Below, one piece after another: positions 16,898-25,327 of a stretch of DNA of 64,000 bases (the first letter of the stretch is position 1; the number at the start of each line of letters is the position of its first letter). Origin of the DNA: Terripilifer ovatus (GTDB lineage: Bacteria > Pseudomonadota > Alphaproteobacteria > Rhizobiales > Beijerinckiaceae); contig JARHVB010000010.1 of assembly GCA_029222685.1 (NCBI GenBank), positions 310,001-374,000 of the forward strand. Reading direction: 5' to 3'. Position numbers and translations under genes: made by a program. The notes under the pieces were generated by a model that saw nothing but the letters and a program-made list of their open reading frames with translations, made no database searches and was not told the origin of the DNA.

Positions 16898-17679
16898 GCG
16901 ACAAGGTCCGCGATCGATTGTCAGGTCTGGCCTGGGTGCTGGCGATCTTCGTCGCCATCGCCGTCGTCTGGGAGGCGGCGGTGAAGTTCTTCGGCGTGCC
17001 GTTGTTCATCCTGCCGCCCATCGAAGACGTCATCACCGAATTGTTTTCGTCGCCGGCGCTGTTTCTGCGCAACGCAGCCTTCACGGTGGCGACCGCCATG
17101 GGCGGCTTTGCTATTGCCGTCATCGTCGGCATCCTGCTGTCTGTCATGATCGTCTCCTCGCGCCTGCTGGAACGCATCTTCATGACCTTGCTGGCGGTGA
17201 TCCATTCCATCCCGAAAGTGGCGCTCGCGCCGCTGTTCGTCATCTGGCTCGGCACCGGCTTCGAGCCCAAGCTGGCGATCGCCGCCATGATGGCGGTGCT
17301 CGTCGTCGTCGTCGACACGGTCGCCGGCATGCGCTCCGTCGATCCGGAAATGCTGAACCTGGCGCGGGTGACGCATGCCAGTCCGCTGGCGATCCTGCTC
17401 AAGATCCGCTTTCCGGCGGCCCTGCCGCAGATCTTCGCGGCGATGAAAGCCGCTATTTCCCTGTCGGTGGTCGGCGCCATCGTCGGCGAATATGTCGGCG
17501 GCCAGAGCGGCCTGGGCTATGTGATCATCGTCGCGCAGGGCAGTTTCGACACACCGCGCGCTTTCGCGGCCGTGCTGCTGCTCAGCATCATCGCAACGGC
17601 GCTGTTCTACACGGTCGTCTGGGCCGAAAGCCTGTTCATTCCCTGGCATGTTTCGCAACGGCCGCGCCCCGCCGGCTGA
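16894..17679 (+). CDS. ABC transporter permease, NitT/TauT type
   Basis: 261 residues. The start ATG 16894 overlaps the ATPase stop by 4 nt (ATGA), so earlier in-frame codons are not used. About six hydrophobic segments are visible, for example LAWVLAIFVAIAVVWEA and AAMMAVLVVVVDTVAG. The cytoplasmic coupling loop that meets the ATPase is MLNLARVTHASPLAILLKIR...LPQIFAAMK (the EAA motif region). It forms the membrane channel, probably as a homodimer, of the importer whose receptor gene follows. Confidence 0.92.
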   Translation: MSDKVRDRLSGLAWVLAIFVAIAVVWEAAVKFFGVPLFILPPIEDVITELFSSPALFLRNAAFTVATAMGGFAIAVIVGILLSVMIVSSRLLERIFMTLLAVIHSIPKVALAPLFVIWLGTGFEPKLAIAAMMAVLVVVVDTVAGMRSVDPEMLNLARVTHASPLAILLKIRFPAALPQIFAAMKAAISLSVVGAIVGEYVGGQSGLGYVIIVAQGSFDTPRAFAAVLLLSIIATALFYTVVWAESLFIPWHVSQRPRPAG

Positions 17680-17708
17680 TGTCCCTCCATTCCAACAAAG
17701 GATCATCC

Positions 17709-18704
17709 ATGCGCTTGAGCTTTCCTCGCGGCCTGTCCCTTGCCGCCATCGCCATGGTGTCGTTTGCCGCACCGGTCCGCGCCGCCGATCATCTGTCGGT
17801 GCAGATGGCCTTCTATCCGCAGGGCCCGCAGGCCTATCTCTTCGTCGCGCAGGAGAAGGGCTGGTTCAAGGAAGCCGGCCTCGACGTCGAGATCCTCGAC
17901 GGCCGCGGCTCGAACTATTCGATGCAGGTCATCAGCGGCGGTCATGCCGACATCGGCGAGGGCCAGTTGGCGCCCCTGGCGTCGGCGCGCGACAAGGGAG
18001 CGAAAGTCAAGATCATCGCCGAATGGTTCAAGAAGGACGGCCCGGCGGTGATCGTGCCGGCGGATTCCGACATCAAGACGCCTGCCGATCTCAAGGGCAA
18101 GAAGGCGGTGCTGATCGCGTCTGGTCCGTGGCCGCCGATCCTCGATCCCTTCTTCAAGCTCTTCAAGATGACGCAGCAGGATGTCTCGCTCGTCTATGTC
18201 GACGCCACGTCGCTGTTCACAACCTATGCGACCAACAAGGTGGACGCGATGCTGACCGTCGATCTCGCCTATTCGGAAGCCAATCCCATGCGCGCCTCGC
18301 GCCTGATGAGCGCCGCCGACTTCGGCGTCAAGCTGCCGGGCAACGGCCTGTTCGTCTCCGAAGACACGCTCGCCAAGAAGCGCGATGCGCTGATCCGCTT
18401 CGTGCGCGTGGCGCAGCGGGCTATCGATTACACCTACGACGGCCACGAGGAAGAGGCGGCCCAGGCCATCCGCAAGATGCGGCCTGACTCCAAGCTCGGC
18501 GCCGAGCGCCTGCTGTCGCAGATCCACATGTTCGGCCCGCTGCGGCCGTCGCCCTCGACGCAGGACAAGCCCGTCGGCTGGCAGTCCGACGCGGACTGGA
18601 TCGAGCGTATCGCCTTTCTCAAGGAGGCCAAGATGATCCGGGACGTGCACGCGCCGCGCGATTTCTTCAACAACGAGATCATCGAAGAAGCTTCCAAAAA
18701 ATAG
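17709..18704 (+). CDS. ABC transporter substrate-binding protein, NitT/TauT (NMT1-like)
   Basis: 331 residues from ATG 17709, with AAAGGA 6 nt upstream; an in-frame ATG at 17679 would add 10 residues before the signal. Signal peptide: LSLAAIAMVSFAAPVRAADH. The mature start VQMAFYPQGPQAYLFVAQEKG and the GRGSNYSMQVISGGHADIG region are typical of NMT1/SsuA-like periplasmic receptors. The ligand is not deducible, though the family takes up sulfonates, pyrimidine precursors, phthalate-like aromatics or nitrate. It belongs to the operon starting at 15024. Confidence 0.92.
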   Translation: MRLSFPRGLSLAAIAMVSFAAPVRAADHLSVQMAFYPQGPQAYLFVAQEKGWFKEAGLDVEILDGRGSNYSMQVISGGHADIGEGQLAPLASARDKGAKVKIIAEWFKKDGPAVIVPADSDIKTPADLKGKKAVLIASGPWPPILDPFFKLFKMTQQDVSLVYVDATSLFTTYATNKVDAMLTVDLAYSEANPMRASRLMSAADFGVKLPGNGLFVSEDTLAKKRDALIRFVRVAQRAIDYTYDGHEEEAAQAIRKMRPDSKLGAERLLSQIHMFGPLRPSPSTQDKPVGWQSDADWIERIAFLKEAKMIRDVHAPRDFFNNEIIEEASKK

Positions 18705-18711
18705 GGTCCAC

Positions 18712-18996
18712 ATGCCGGCTTACGTCATAGGCGAAGTTAAAATCCTCCATCGCGACCAGCTTGGTGACTACGGCAAGATGGTCGCCGACGCCGTGAAAAA
18801 ATTCCGCGGCCGCTATGTGGCGCGCGGCGCCGAACCCTTCGTCCTCGAAGGCGGCCCGGCCCACAACATCCTGATGATCGAATTCCCCGACGTGGAGACG
18901 GCCAAGGCCTGGTACGCCTCGCCGGAATATCAGGCAGCGAAGAAACTGCGCCAGGGCAAGACGAACCTGCGGCTGATCGTGATCGAGGCGGGGTAG
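18712..18996 (+). CDS. DUF1330 domain protein
   Basis: 94 residues, the usual length. It is recognised by the opening AYVIGEVKILHRDQLGDYGK, the central RGAEPFVLEGG and the end FPDVETAKAWYASPEY. DUF1330 proteins have a dimeric ferredoxin-like (EthD/ABM-like) fold and often sit beside catabolic genes; their function is unknown. It starts 7 bp after the receptor gene and is the last gene of the oxygenase/ABC operon. Confidence 0.9.
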   Translation: MPAYVIGEVKILHRDQLGDYGKMVADAVKKFRGRYVARGAEPFVLEGGPAHNILMIEFPDVETAKAWYASPEYQAAKKLRQGKTNLRLIVIEAG

Positions 18997-19014
18997 GGGT
19001 CGCGCGAGCCGTTC

Positions 19015-19698
19015 TCACCGGCAGATGCTGAACGGCCCGATGTCGAGATGAAGATGATTGGCATGGGCGGCGTTATAATCGGGGCCCAGAACCGTGCGGA
19101 ACACCCCGCACGCGCCATCATGCACGGCGCGCAGGAAATGCCCCGCGGCCGTGTCCTTGCCCCAGTTTCCCTGCACATCGATGACGCGGCCGTCGCGCAG
19201 GCGAAAGGATTGAATGTCGATTGCGGCGGCATTGGCATGCTGGCTCTGGCGTAAATGGGATCCGCGCACGGCACGGCAGGCATAAACGCCAAGATGTCTG
19301 ATGCTTTCCGTATCCGAAGCCAGGAACTGACGGGCCGCCGGCAGGACAACCTTGCGTTCCCACACGGACAAGGCCGCGGCCAGCCCGCAATTGGCCCGCA
19401 CGCCGGGCGCATAGGCATATGAGCTTCGCTCGAGAACAACCATGTTCTCCTGCGCGCATTGCGGATTTGCGATGTCGTCGGGCAGGGTGCGAAACTGCAC
19501 CTGTGCCATTCGCAGCGCCGACCGGCAGGCAGGCGCGTCGCTGCGCAGGCGCGCCAGCTTCAGGCTGCTGAAAAGCCCGACATCGGCATTCAGATCTGCA
19601 ACGCCCCATGGCACGTGCTGGGGCGGCAGCCGCACAACAATCGTGACCGCGGCGGCGGCGAGCAGAATGGCGGCCGATAGTCGAAAAGACCTACGCAT
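19015..19698 (-). CDS. Extensin-like C-terminal domain protein
   Basis: 227 residues with an N-terminal membrane anchor or signal (LSAAILLAAAAVTIVVRL). The rest matches the extensin-like-C family of Rhizobiales, which resembles D-Ala-D-Ala/LD carboxypeptidase-type zinc enzymes: the pattern SQHANAAAIDIQ and, near the end, NAAHANHLHLD supply His/Asp metal ligands. Several Cys residues (ACRSAL, PQCAQE, NCGLA, GACGVF) suggest disulfides in the periplasm. It probably acts on cell wall peptides (inference). It is convergent with the DUF1330 gene. Confidence 0.85.
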   Translation of the reverse strand: MRRSFRLSAAILLAAAAVTIVVRLPPQHVPWGVADLNADVGLFSSLKLARLRSDAPACRSALRMAQVQFRTLPDDIANPQCAQENMVVLERSSYAYAPGVRANCGLAAALSVWERKVVLPAARQFLASDTESIRHLGVYACRAVRGSHLRQSQHANAAAIDIQSFRLRDGRVIDVQGNWGKDTAAGHFLRAVHDGACGVFRTVLGPDYNAAHANHLHLDIGPFSICR

Positions 19699-19814
19699 AA
19701 TTCCTGTTGTCGCGGTCGAAGGACCGTTTTGGGGGCTCGCTTGCCTTGACAGATGTTCACTAATTTATTCAATTATTTAGCCTGTCATTTTTCATAATTC
19801 CTTTTGACGGTTCA

Positions 19815-19958
19815 ATGACGATCCTTTTGACGCTCCTTTCGACGCGCGCCGTCTGGCTGCCGGTCCTGGTATTGACCGCCGTCATCTACGTGGTGCTTGC
19901 CGCCTATGTCTTCGGCAATATCGACGTGCCGTTCCTGTATCGAACGGCGGCGGGTTGA
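19815..19958 (+). CDS. Small membrane protein, hypothetical (47 aa)
   Basis: An unannotated-size frame, MTILLTLLSTRAVWLP followed by VLVLTAVIYVVLAAYVFGN, ending RTAAG. Residues 13-34 form one clear transmembrane helix. Its stop (19956-19958) lies 5 nt before the ATG of the acyltransferase gene, so translation could be coupled. The ribosome binding site is weak. It may be a small partner of the acyltransferase or a chance frame; single-pass composition and position favour a real gene. Confidence 0.45.
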   Translation: MTILLTLLSTRAVWLPVLVLTAVIYVVLAAYVFGNIDVPFLYRTAAG

Positions 19959-19963
19959 GTGCG

Positions 19964-22408
19964 ATGAGGTCTGGCTCTCTGCTCGTCGGGCGTCTTGCCT
20001 CGCTTGATTTCCTGCGCGGCGTCGCGGCGCTGGCTGTCGCCGTGCCGCATTACCTGATCCTTGGTTCGCAGGATTGGCCTGTAGCCCAGATCGTATCGAT
20101 CCTCGCCGTGGAAGTCTTCTTCGTCCTCAGCGGTTTCGTGCTCGCGCCGCAGATCCTGCGTTGCCTTGAGTCCCCCTGGCGATCGGATGCCTTGACCTTC
20201 CTTGCCCGGCGGTGGATGCGCACAATCCCGCCTTACCTTGTGGCGCTGGCGGCCATCACCATCCTGTCGGGCAACATCTTCTCGCCGGATGTCGCGGCTT
20301 ATGTCTTCTATGTGCAGAATTTTTTCGCAGCCCTGCCGGAAAAGCGGGATTATTTCCCCGTCGCCTGGAGCCTGTCGGTCGAGGAATGGTTCTACATCGC
20401 CTTCGCCGTGTTGCTCGTCGGCGCCAGGCTTGCCGGCCTCGGCCGCTCAGGCTTCATCAGGCTCACCATCGCGTTCATGCTGGCTGCCGCGCTCGTGCGT
20501 TTCAGCTTCGGCAATATGACGGACTGGGACGCGGCGATACGCCGGGCAACCATATTCCGCTTCGATTCGATTGGCGTCGGTTTTCTTCTCTACGTCGCGA
20601 TGAACCGGTTTCAGCCGGCCGTCGTGCCGCATCGCGCGCCTCTGTTATCCGCCGCTGCCTTGCTGCTCGCCGGCGCTGTGGCTTTCTGGGCCGGCTGGGC
20701 GGCGACCTTCCATAACGACCGGTTGGCGCAGCATCTCTATCCGCTCACGTCCGGCATATTCGGCGCCGTGCTGATCGGTACGCTCACCCTGCACCGTGAC
20801 GCCTTTCAAACGCGGCCTGTTGCGGCATCGCTCTGCTTTTTCGGCGGCAAGGTGTCCTACACGATCTATCTGTTCCATCTGATCGTGATCCTGTTGCTGC
20901 GGCCGCATCTCACCGGCCTCCCGATGCTGGCCCAGATCGTCCTTTTCACGGCGTTGCTGGTGGCCTTCTGCGCCGCTTTCTTCTACGGATTCGAGGCACC
21001 GATCCTGGCGATGCGGCCGGCCTATCGCGGTGACGCAGGGAAGCGGCGCAACGCATTCGATCATATCGCATCGCTGTCCGACGCGCTCCGGCCGGCCTTG
21101 AAGCTGGAGAGCCGCGCCGGCGCCATCGCGGCGGGGCTGGCGACGCTTGGCGGCGGCGCACTGGTCAACTGGTCCTACCATGCGCCGCGCCCGGCTGTGT
21201 TCTACCTTGCGCTCGTCGGGACGGCGGTGGCCTTGTGCGTGTTTCTCATCGCGACGCGGATGTTTCGCTACGGCGGTTTGCGCACGATCGCGCTCGTGAT
21301 GCTCGTGTTCGCCATCACCTTGCCGGCGGCGGATTTCATCTATGCGCGGGCGATCAACGCCGAGGTCAGCAAACCTAAGCTCGAGGCCTATTCGTTTCGC
21401 GATGCCAAGGGCGATCCGGCGGCGTTCCAGGCCTGGTGGGCGTTCTTTGCGCAGCAGTGGATGCGCGGCGCCAGATTCGGCCTCGAACTTCCGGATCCCG
21501 AAGGCAGGCTGCCGTTCCTGCAGAAGCCGGATTCGCGCGGGCGCTTCTTCGACGCGGAAATCCGCATCAACAATCGCGGCTTCCGCGGCCCGGACTTTCC
21601 GATCGAGAAGGCCGACGGTGAGTTCCGCGTTTTCGTCCTGGGAGATTCGGCGACATTCGGCACCTTGACCACCCCGCAGGAGCGCGCCTGGCCGGAGGTT
21701 CTGCAACAACTTGTCGAGGAACGCCTGAGCTGCAACGGTTTCGTCAGGGTTGTCAACGCGGGCACCGTCACCTACAGCCTGGCGAATTCGGTCGAGCGCC
21801 TGCGCCGCTTCATCGTGCCGCTGAAGCCCGACATGGTCATCACCTACCAGGGCTTCAACAACCTGACCCTGATCGACCCGGAAATGGCCTTGATGCCGAC
21901 GCCGCCGGACTGGCGTCCGCGCGGCTCCATGCTGATCGCCGAGGCCTTCTATCGCACCCACCTCCTGCGCTATGGCAAGCGCATGCAGGCGTTCCAGAAG
22001 CCGGCGTCTTCCATCAAATATTCCGACACCTACGACAAACTCTACGGCGAGATCGTCGACATGGGCGCGGCCAGCGGCTTCATCCCCGTCCTGGCGACCA
22101 TGAGCCTCGTCGTCAACGAGCAGTCGCCACAGGAGGTGATCGACTTCTATGGCCGCACGTTCGTCCCGATCACCCGCATCCTGCCGGCGCTCGCCGAACA
22201 CAATCGCATCGTCGAAAGGGTCGCCCGCCGCAGGTCCGCCGTCTTCATCGATACGCAGCCGGCGCTGTCGGGCAAGTGGAACGACGACGATTTCATCGAC
22301 ATCATCCACTTCACCCAGAAGGGCTCGAATGTCCTGGCTCGGACCGTGTTCGAGCAGATTGCTCCGCTCCTGCAGGCCGGTCCTGGCTTGCATTGCGTGC
22401 CGCGGTAG
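19964..22408 (+). CDS. Acyltransferase-3 / SGNH fusion protein
   Basis: About 814 residues from ATG 19964; a TTG at 19955 overlaps the preceding small frame. The N-terminal 350 residues are an acyltransferase-3 membrane domain: LASLDFLRGVAALAVAVPHY, VEVFFVLSGFVL, VAWSLSVEEWFYIAF and KVSYTIYLFHLIVIL. Three further hydrophobic helices follow (about 390-470). The C-terminal part, from about residue 540, is an SGNH-like domain with the nucleophile motif FVLGDSATFG and the Asp-x-x-His end DIIHFTQKG. Such fusions O-acetylate surface polysaccharides or peptidoglycan-linked glycans: the membrane part carries the acyl group across and the SGNH part transfers it. The glycan is unknown. Confidence 0.87.
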   Translation: MRSGSLLVGRLASLDFLRGVAALAVAVPHYLILGSQDWPVAQIVSILAVEVFFVLSGFVLAPQILRCLESPWRSDALTFLARRWMRTIPPYLVALAAITILSGNIFSPDVAAYVFYVQNFFAALPEKRDYFPVAWSLSVEEWFYIAFAVLLVGARLAGLGRSGFIRLTIAFMLAAALVRFSFGNMTDWDAAIRRATIFRFDSIGVGFLLYVAMNRFQPAVVPHRAPLLSAAALLLAGAVAFWAGWAATFHNDRLAQHLYPLTSGIFGAVLIGTLTLHRDAFQTRPVAASLCFFGGKVSYTIYLFHLIVILLLRPHLTGLPMLAQIVLFTALLVAFCAAFFYGFEAPILAMRPAYRGDAGKRRNAFDHIASLSDALRPALKLESRAGAIAAGLATLGGGALVNWSYHAPRPAVFYLALVGTAVALCVFLIATRMFRYGGLRTIALVMLVFAITLPAADFIYARAINAEVSKPKLEAYSFRDAKGDPAAFQAWWAFFAQQWMRGARFGLELPDPEGRLPFLQKPDSRGRFFDAEIRINNRGFRGPDFPIEKADGEFRVFVLGDSATFGTLTTPQERAWPEVLQQLVEERLSCNGFVRVVNAGTVTYSLANSVERLRRFIVPLKPDMVITYQGFNNLTLIDPEMALMPTPPDWRPRGSMLIAEAFYRTHLLRYGKRMQAFQKPASSIKYSDTYDKLYGEIVDMGAASGFIPVLATMSLVVNEQSPQEVIDFYGRTFVPITRILPALAEHNRIVERVARRRSAVFIDTQPALSGKWNDDDFIDIIHFTQKGSNVLARTVFEQIAPLLQAGPGLHCVPR

Positions 22409-22493
22409 GGCTTCTGGTGGAAGAAAGATATTCCTCGGGTGTCCGGTAAACAAAGTCTCGCAACTCTGCTAGGGGGCATAGCGGAGGGATCGA

Positions 22494-22529
22494 ATGGCAA
22501 AGCTGGCTGTTACAGTCTGGAGTGAATGA
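22494..22529 (+). other. Possible 11-codon leader peptide before the flavin monooxygenase
   Basis: ATG 22494 stands 5 nt after GGAGGG, a strong ribosome binding site, and opens MAKLAVTVWSE. Its TGA stop (22527-22529) overlaps the ATGATG start of the next gene. This would couple translation of the two. The small size makes chance possible. Confidence 0.35.
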
Positions 22530-23656
22530 TGGAATTCTCTGCGATGACGCTGAATATGTTCTTCCCGAGCAATGACTCGCCGGAAGACGACCACCACGTC
22601 ATATCCCTTTGTACCGAACAGTCGATCCAGATCGCCGAACTGGGCTTCAACCCATGGTTCACCGATCATCATTTCCGCGGCCCCTGGCACAGCAATCCGC
22701 TGCAATATGCCGCCTATATCGTGCCGCAGATTCCGCGCGACCGTTACGTCGGCTTCGGCGTGCTGTCGGCGCCGTTCTATCACCCTGTCCGCCTGGTCGA
22801 AAGCATGAACCTGCTCGACCAGATGACCGAAGGCCGGGCCCTGTTCGGCCTCGGCAGCGGCTGGTCCGGCACCGAGGCGGAGGCCTTGGGCATCGACGCC
22901 GAATATCATTCGTCGGGACGTGCGGCTGAAGACACGCTCGACGTGATGCTGAAACTGTGGAAGTTTCGCAACGGCGATACGCCGTTCGATTTCGAAGTCG
23001 GCGGCAATCGCGGCCACATCAAGCGCCGCGTTATGCCAGCGCCCTATACCAACCGCCATCCCAAGATCATCCGCACGGCGACGCGTCAGGCATCGCTCCT
23101 CAAGGCCGCGAAGAACGGCTGGCCGGCGTTCCTCGGTATCTTCGGCAGCGACATGCGCCAACAGGCGCACGATTATCGCCGCGCCCTCGCGCAGGCCAAT
23201 CACCCGCAGAGCGTCGTCGAGGAATGCCTGCGCTGGTGCACGGCCGACTGGCTTGCCGTCGTCGTCGCGGACACTGACGAGAAGGCGAAGCAGAACGCAA
23301 TGCTCGCGCAGGACGAGATGATGGCGATCCGCCGCGCTTATGCCGGCAAGCACGGCAGGCTTGACGGGCCGGTGATGAAGGCCAAGCCGGGCGAGTCGCC
23401 CTCGGCGGAATACGCCAAGGGCGGCGACCTGAAGGGCATCATCGCCGGCAGTCCCGACACTATCGCCGCTGAGCTCCAGAAGGTGGCGGATGTGGGCATC
23501 AACCACCTGATGCTGCGCTTCGTCGGCGAGTGGGCCGGCGAAACGGGCCACATCTGCGAAACCTCGCTAAAGCTGTTCGCCGAGGAGGTCATGCCACGCT
23601 TCAGGGACATCCCGCCGCTGCGCGATCCGCTGGCGATCGAACTCATCCCCGCTTGA
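22526..23656 (+). CDS. LLM-class flavin-dependent oxidoreductase
   Basis: 376 residues of the bacterial luciferase-like fold. Marks are the early FFPSNDSPEDDHH, the FMN/substrate region VPQIPRDRYVGFGVLSAP, LLDQMTEGRALFGLGSGWSG near residue 110 and the C-terminal IIAGSPDTIAAELQKVADVG. The enzyme should use reduced flavin and O2 to oxidise an organic substrate. ATG 22526 is followed at once by ATG 22529, which has better spacing to GGAG. Its last 14 bases overlap the 3' end of the convergent gene at 23643. Confidence 0.87.
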   Translation: MMEFSAMTLNMFFPSNDSPEDDHHVISLCTEQSIQIAELGFNPWFTDHHFRGPWHSNPLQYAAYIVPQIPRDRYVGFGVLSAPFYHPVRLVESMNLLDQMTEGRALFGLGSGWSGTEAEALGIDAEYHSSGRAAEDTLDVMLKLWKFRNGDTPFDFEVGGNRGHIKRRVMPAPYTNRHPKIIRTATRQASLLKAAKNGWPAFLGIFGSDMRQQAHDYRRALAQANHPQSVVEECLRWCTADWLAVVVADTDEKAKQNAMLAQDEMMAIRRAYAGKHGRLDGPVMKAKPGESPSAEYAKGGDLKGIIAGSPDTIAAELQKVADVGINHLMLRFVGEWAGETGHICETSLKLFAEEVMPRFRDIPPLRDPLAIELIPA

Positions 23657-24200
23657 ACGGTTGTTTGACGTCCGCCAGTCTTGCGACATCGCCGGAAGGT
23701 TGGCGGCGGAACGGCCGCTCGTTCGAGAACTCCTGCAACCGCGCGACGACCTCGCGGTAAATGCGGTCAAGCACAATCAGCGTGAAGCCGTTCATCGCAT
23801 ATTCATGGCCGGTGATGGCGATGAGCCCGCTCTCGTCAGGTAGATGCAGGATTCTCGGCTTGCCCAGTTGTGGAATCGCCAGGACCGTCCAGGGCTCTGC
23901 AAACAATTCTCCGGGAAGGCGGATGGCCCCGGTCTGCAGATCCGTGCTGCCAGCCTGCAGGAAAACCGTAGCGGCACTGTTGGCAACCACGGGCGGGACC
24001 CATTGCGTGGTCGCCGCGTTCATGATCGCCACATGCAGGGCCATGCGCGCCGACAGACGGAGCGCCAGTTTGGACGCGGGTTCGCACTCGGTGAAGTTGA
24101 GTTGGTTGCGGTTGAACCACAGGCGCATTCTTTGGGTCGACTCCAGGCCGGCCGCCCGCGCGACCTGTGCCTGGGAAAAGACCGGTTCCCACATGTCCAT
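23643..24200 (-). CDS. Hypothetical protein with possible MerR-like helix-turn-helix
   Basis: 185 residues from ATG 24200, preceded by GGGGGC; the open frame extends upstream without a better start. The N-terminal VFSQAQVARAAGLESTQRMRLWFNRN reads like a small helix-turn-helix (phage/MerR-type), followed by LRLSARMALHVAIMNA. The middle, with VFLQAGSTDLQTGAIRLPG, looks like a beta-rich sensor or storage domain. No family can be named. It could be a transcription regulator; the target is unknown. Confidence 0.6.
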   Translation of the reverse strand: MDMWEPVFSQAQVARAAGLESTQRMRLWFNRNQLNFTECEPASKLALRLSARMALHVAIMNAATTQWVPPVVANSAATVFLQAGSTDLQTGAIRLPGELFAEPWTVLAIPQLGKPRILHLPDESGLIAITGHEYAMNGFTLIVLDRIYREVVARLQEFSNERPFRRQPSGDVARLADVKQPFKRG

Positions 24201-24614
24201 ATCGAAGCCCCCGCTCTGATATGGCAGGGACCTCAACGATTTATCCAGAAAAGTCAATATGTTGATAAGGCTTATACGCAACTGGGCGCCGAATGCCGCG
24301 AACCGCACGGAGTTTTGCTTGCCTCGACGCCTGGCGCGGACCTTCGCGAGGCCGACCTAGAGCTTTTTCGGTTCTGATGGAATCAGAACCGAGCTCTAGG
24401 TTTTTGTTTTGACGCATTTTCTTCACGCGAACCGGCATCCACTTCGCTCGAAAATGCTCTAGCGTCGTCCGTCTGCCTTGAGGCGGCGGGCGACATAACC
24501 GGCAACTTCCATCGCCAACCTTTCGATGGTCCCGCAAGCCCGGCAGCGTTATCGTCCGAGCCCTGGTGTCTGTCTGCGGGGCAGGCGCGATCCTTCAGGT
24601 CCTCGGAGGCAAGG
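24201..24614. other. Intergenic region containing family B repeat
   Basis: 414 bp between divergent genes. It holds the family B copy at 24357-24462; no other structure and no convincing gene is seen. The promoters of both flanking genes must lie in the parts outside the repeat. Confidence 0.5.
24357..24462 (-). repeat. Family B palindromic repeat, copy 2
   Basis: A 106-bp copy, inverted relative to 4242-4344. It starts CTAGAGCTTTTTCGGTTCTG and ends TCGAAAATGCTCTAG, with the same 10-bp inner palindrome. Differences from copy 1 are few, mainly AAAAACAAAACTG-type changes in the A/T-rich middle. Both ends carry CTAG. Confidence 0.8.
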
Positions 24615-25310
24615 ATGCGAGCGGCGACCATTGGAGTTCTGTTGAGTGCCGCGCTGGCGCAATCCGCATCCGCCTATGACGCCTACGACCCGGCCAATTG
24701 CAACGGTGCCGGCGAAGAAAAGCGTCCGATCACCGTGTCGAAGGTGATGGCCCATCCGCGCGTCAACTTCGTCAAGAGTCCCTACGACGACAATTTTACG
24801 GCGTCGACCTGCCCGGCGTCGACCAGGGCGTGCCGGAAGAAGGATTACCTTCTGTCCGGCGACCTGGTGCTCGTAGGCGCAGCGCGTGGCGATTTCGCAT
24901 GCGTCTCCTATCAGTCGCCGCTGGCGAAAAGGCAGGTCTGGGCCAACGGCTGGCTGCCCGCCGCGGCGCTCGCCCCGGTTCCGCCGATGCCCTCGCCGAA
25001 GCCGGCGGACTGGATCGGCGCCTGGCGCCATCCCGGCGGCCACATCGAGATCAAATCCGACGGCGGCGGCAAGCTGGCCATCGAGGGTGAAATGGTAGTC
25101 CCGACCGCGCGCGATTTCCACAACGGCGGCTTCAAGGCGCAAGTCACGCCGCAGGCTGCGACGCTCGCCTTCGCCGACGACGGCAGCAACTACGGCGACG
25201 GATGCAAGGTGCGGATGGAGCGCATCGGCGCGTGGCTGCTCGTGGTCGACAATGCCGGCTGCGGCGGGGCAGGGGTGAGCTTCCTCGGACTCTATCGCCG
25301 CGGCAAGTAA
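24615..25310 (+). CDS. Exported hypothetical protein with SH3-like segment
   Basis: 231 residues with a clear signal peptide (TIGVLLSAALAQSASAYDAY). Residues 70-120 (KDYLLSGDLVLVGAARGDF, CVSYQSPLAKRQVWANGWLP) have the look of a bacterial SH3-type beta barrel, with the Trp-Gly/Trp-Leu ending. The C-terminal part starts DWIGAWRHPGGHIEI and resembles lipocalin-like small-molecule or inhibitor folds. Six or more Cys suggest disulfides. No named family; the function is unknown. It is convergent with the LLM monooxygenase at 25328. Confidence 0.7.
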   Translation: MRAATIGVLLSAALAQSASAYDAYDPANCNGAGEEKRPITVSKVMAHPRVNFVKSPYDDNFTASTCPASTRACRKKDYLLSGDLVLVGAARGDFACVSYQSPLAKRQVWANGWLPAAALAPVPPMPSPKPADWIGAWRHPGGHIEIKSDGGGKLAIEGEMVVPTARDFHNGGFKAQVTPQAATLAFADDGSNYGDGCKVRMERIGAWLLVVDNAGCGGAGVSFLGLYRRGK

Positions 25311-25327
25311 GTGGCTTGACGTGATCG

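Noticed and set aside
20645..22453. 602-codon open frame opposite the acyltransferase-SGNH gene
   Set aside because: Antisense shadow: the protein is an Arg/Asp/Gly-rich string without domains, while the plus strand has acyltransferase and SGNH motifs.
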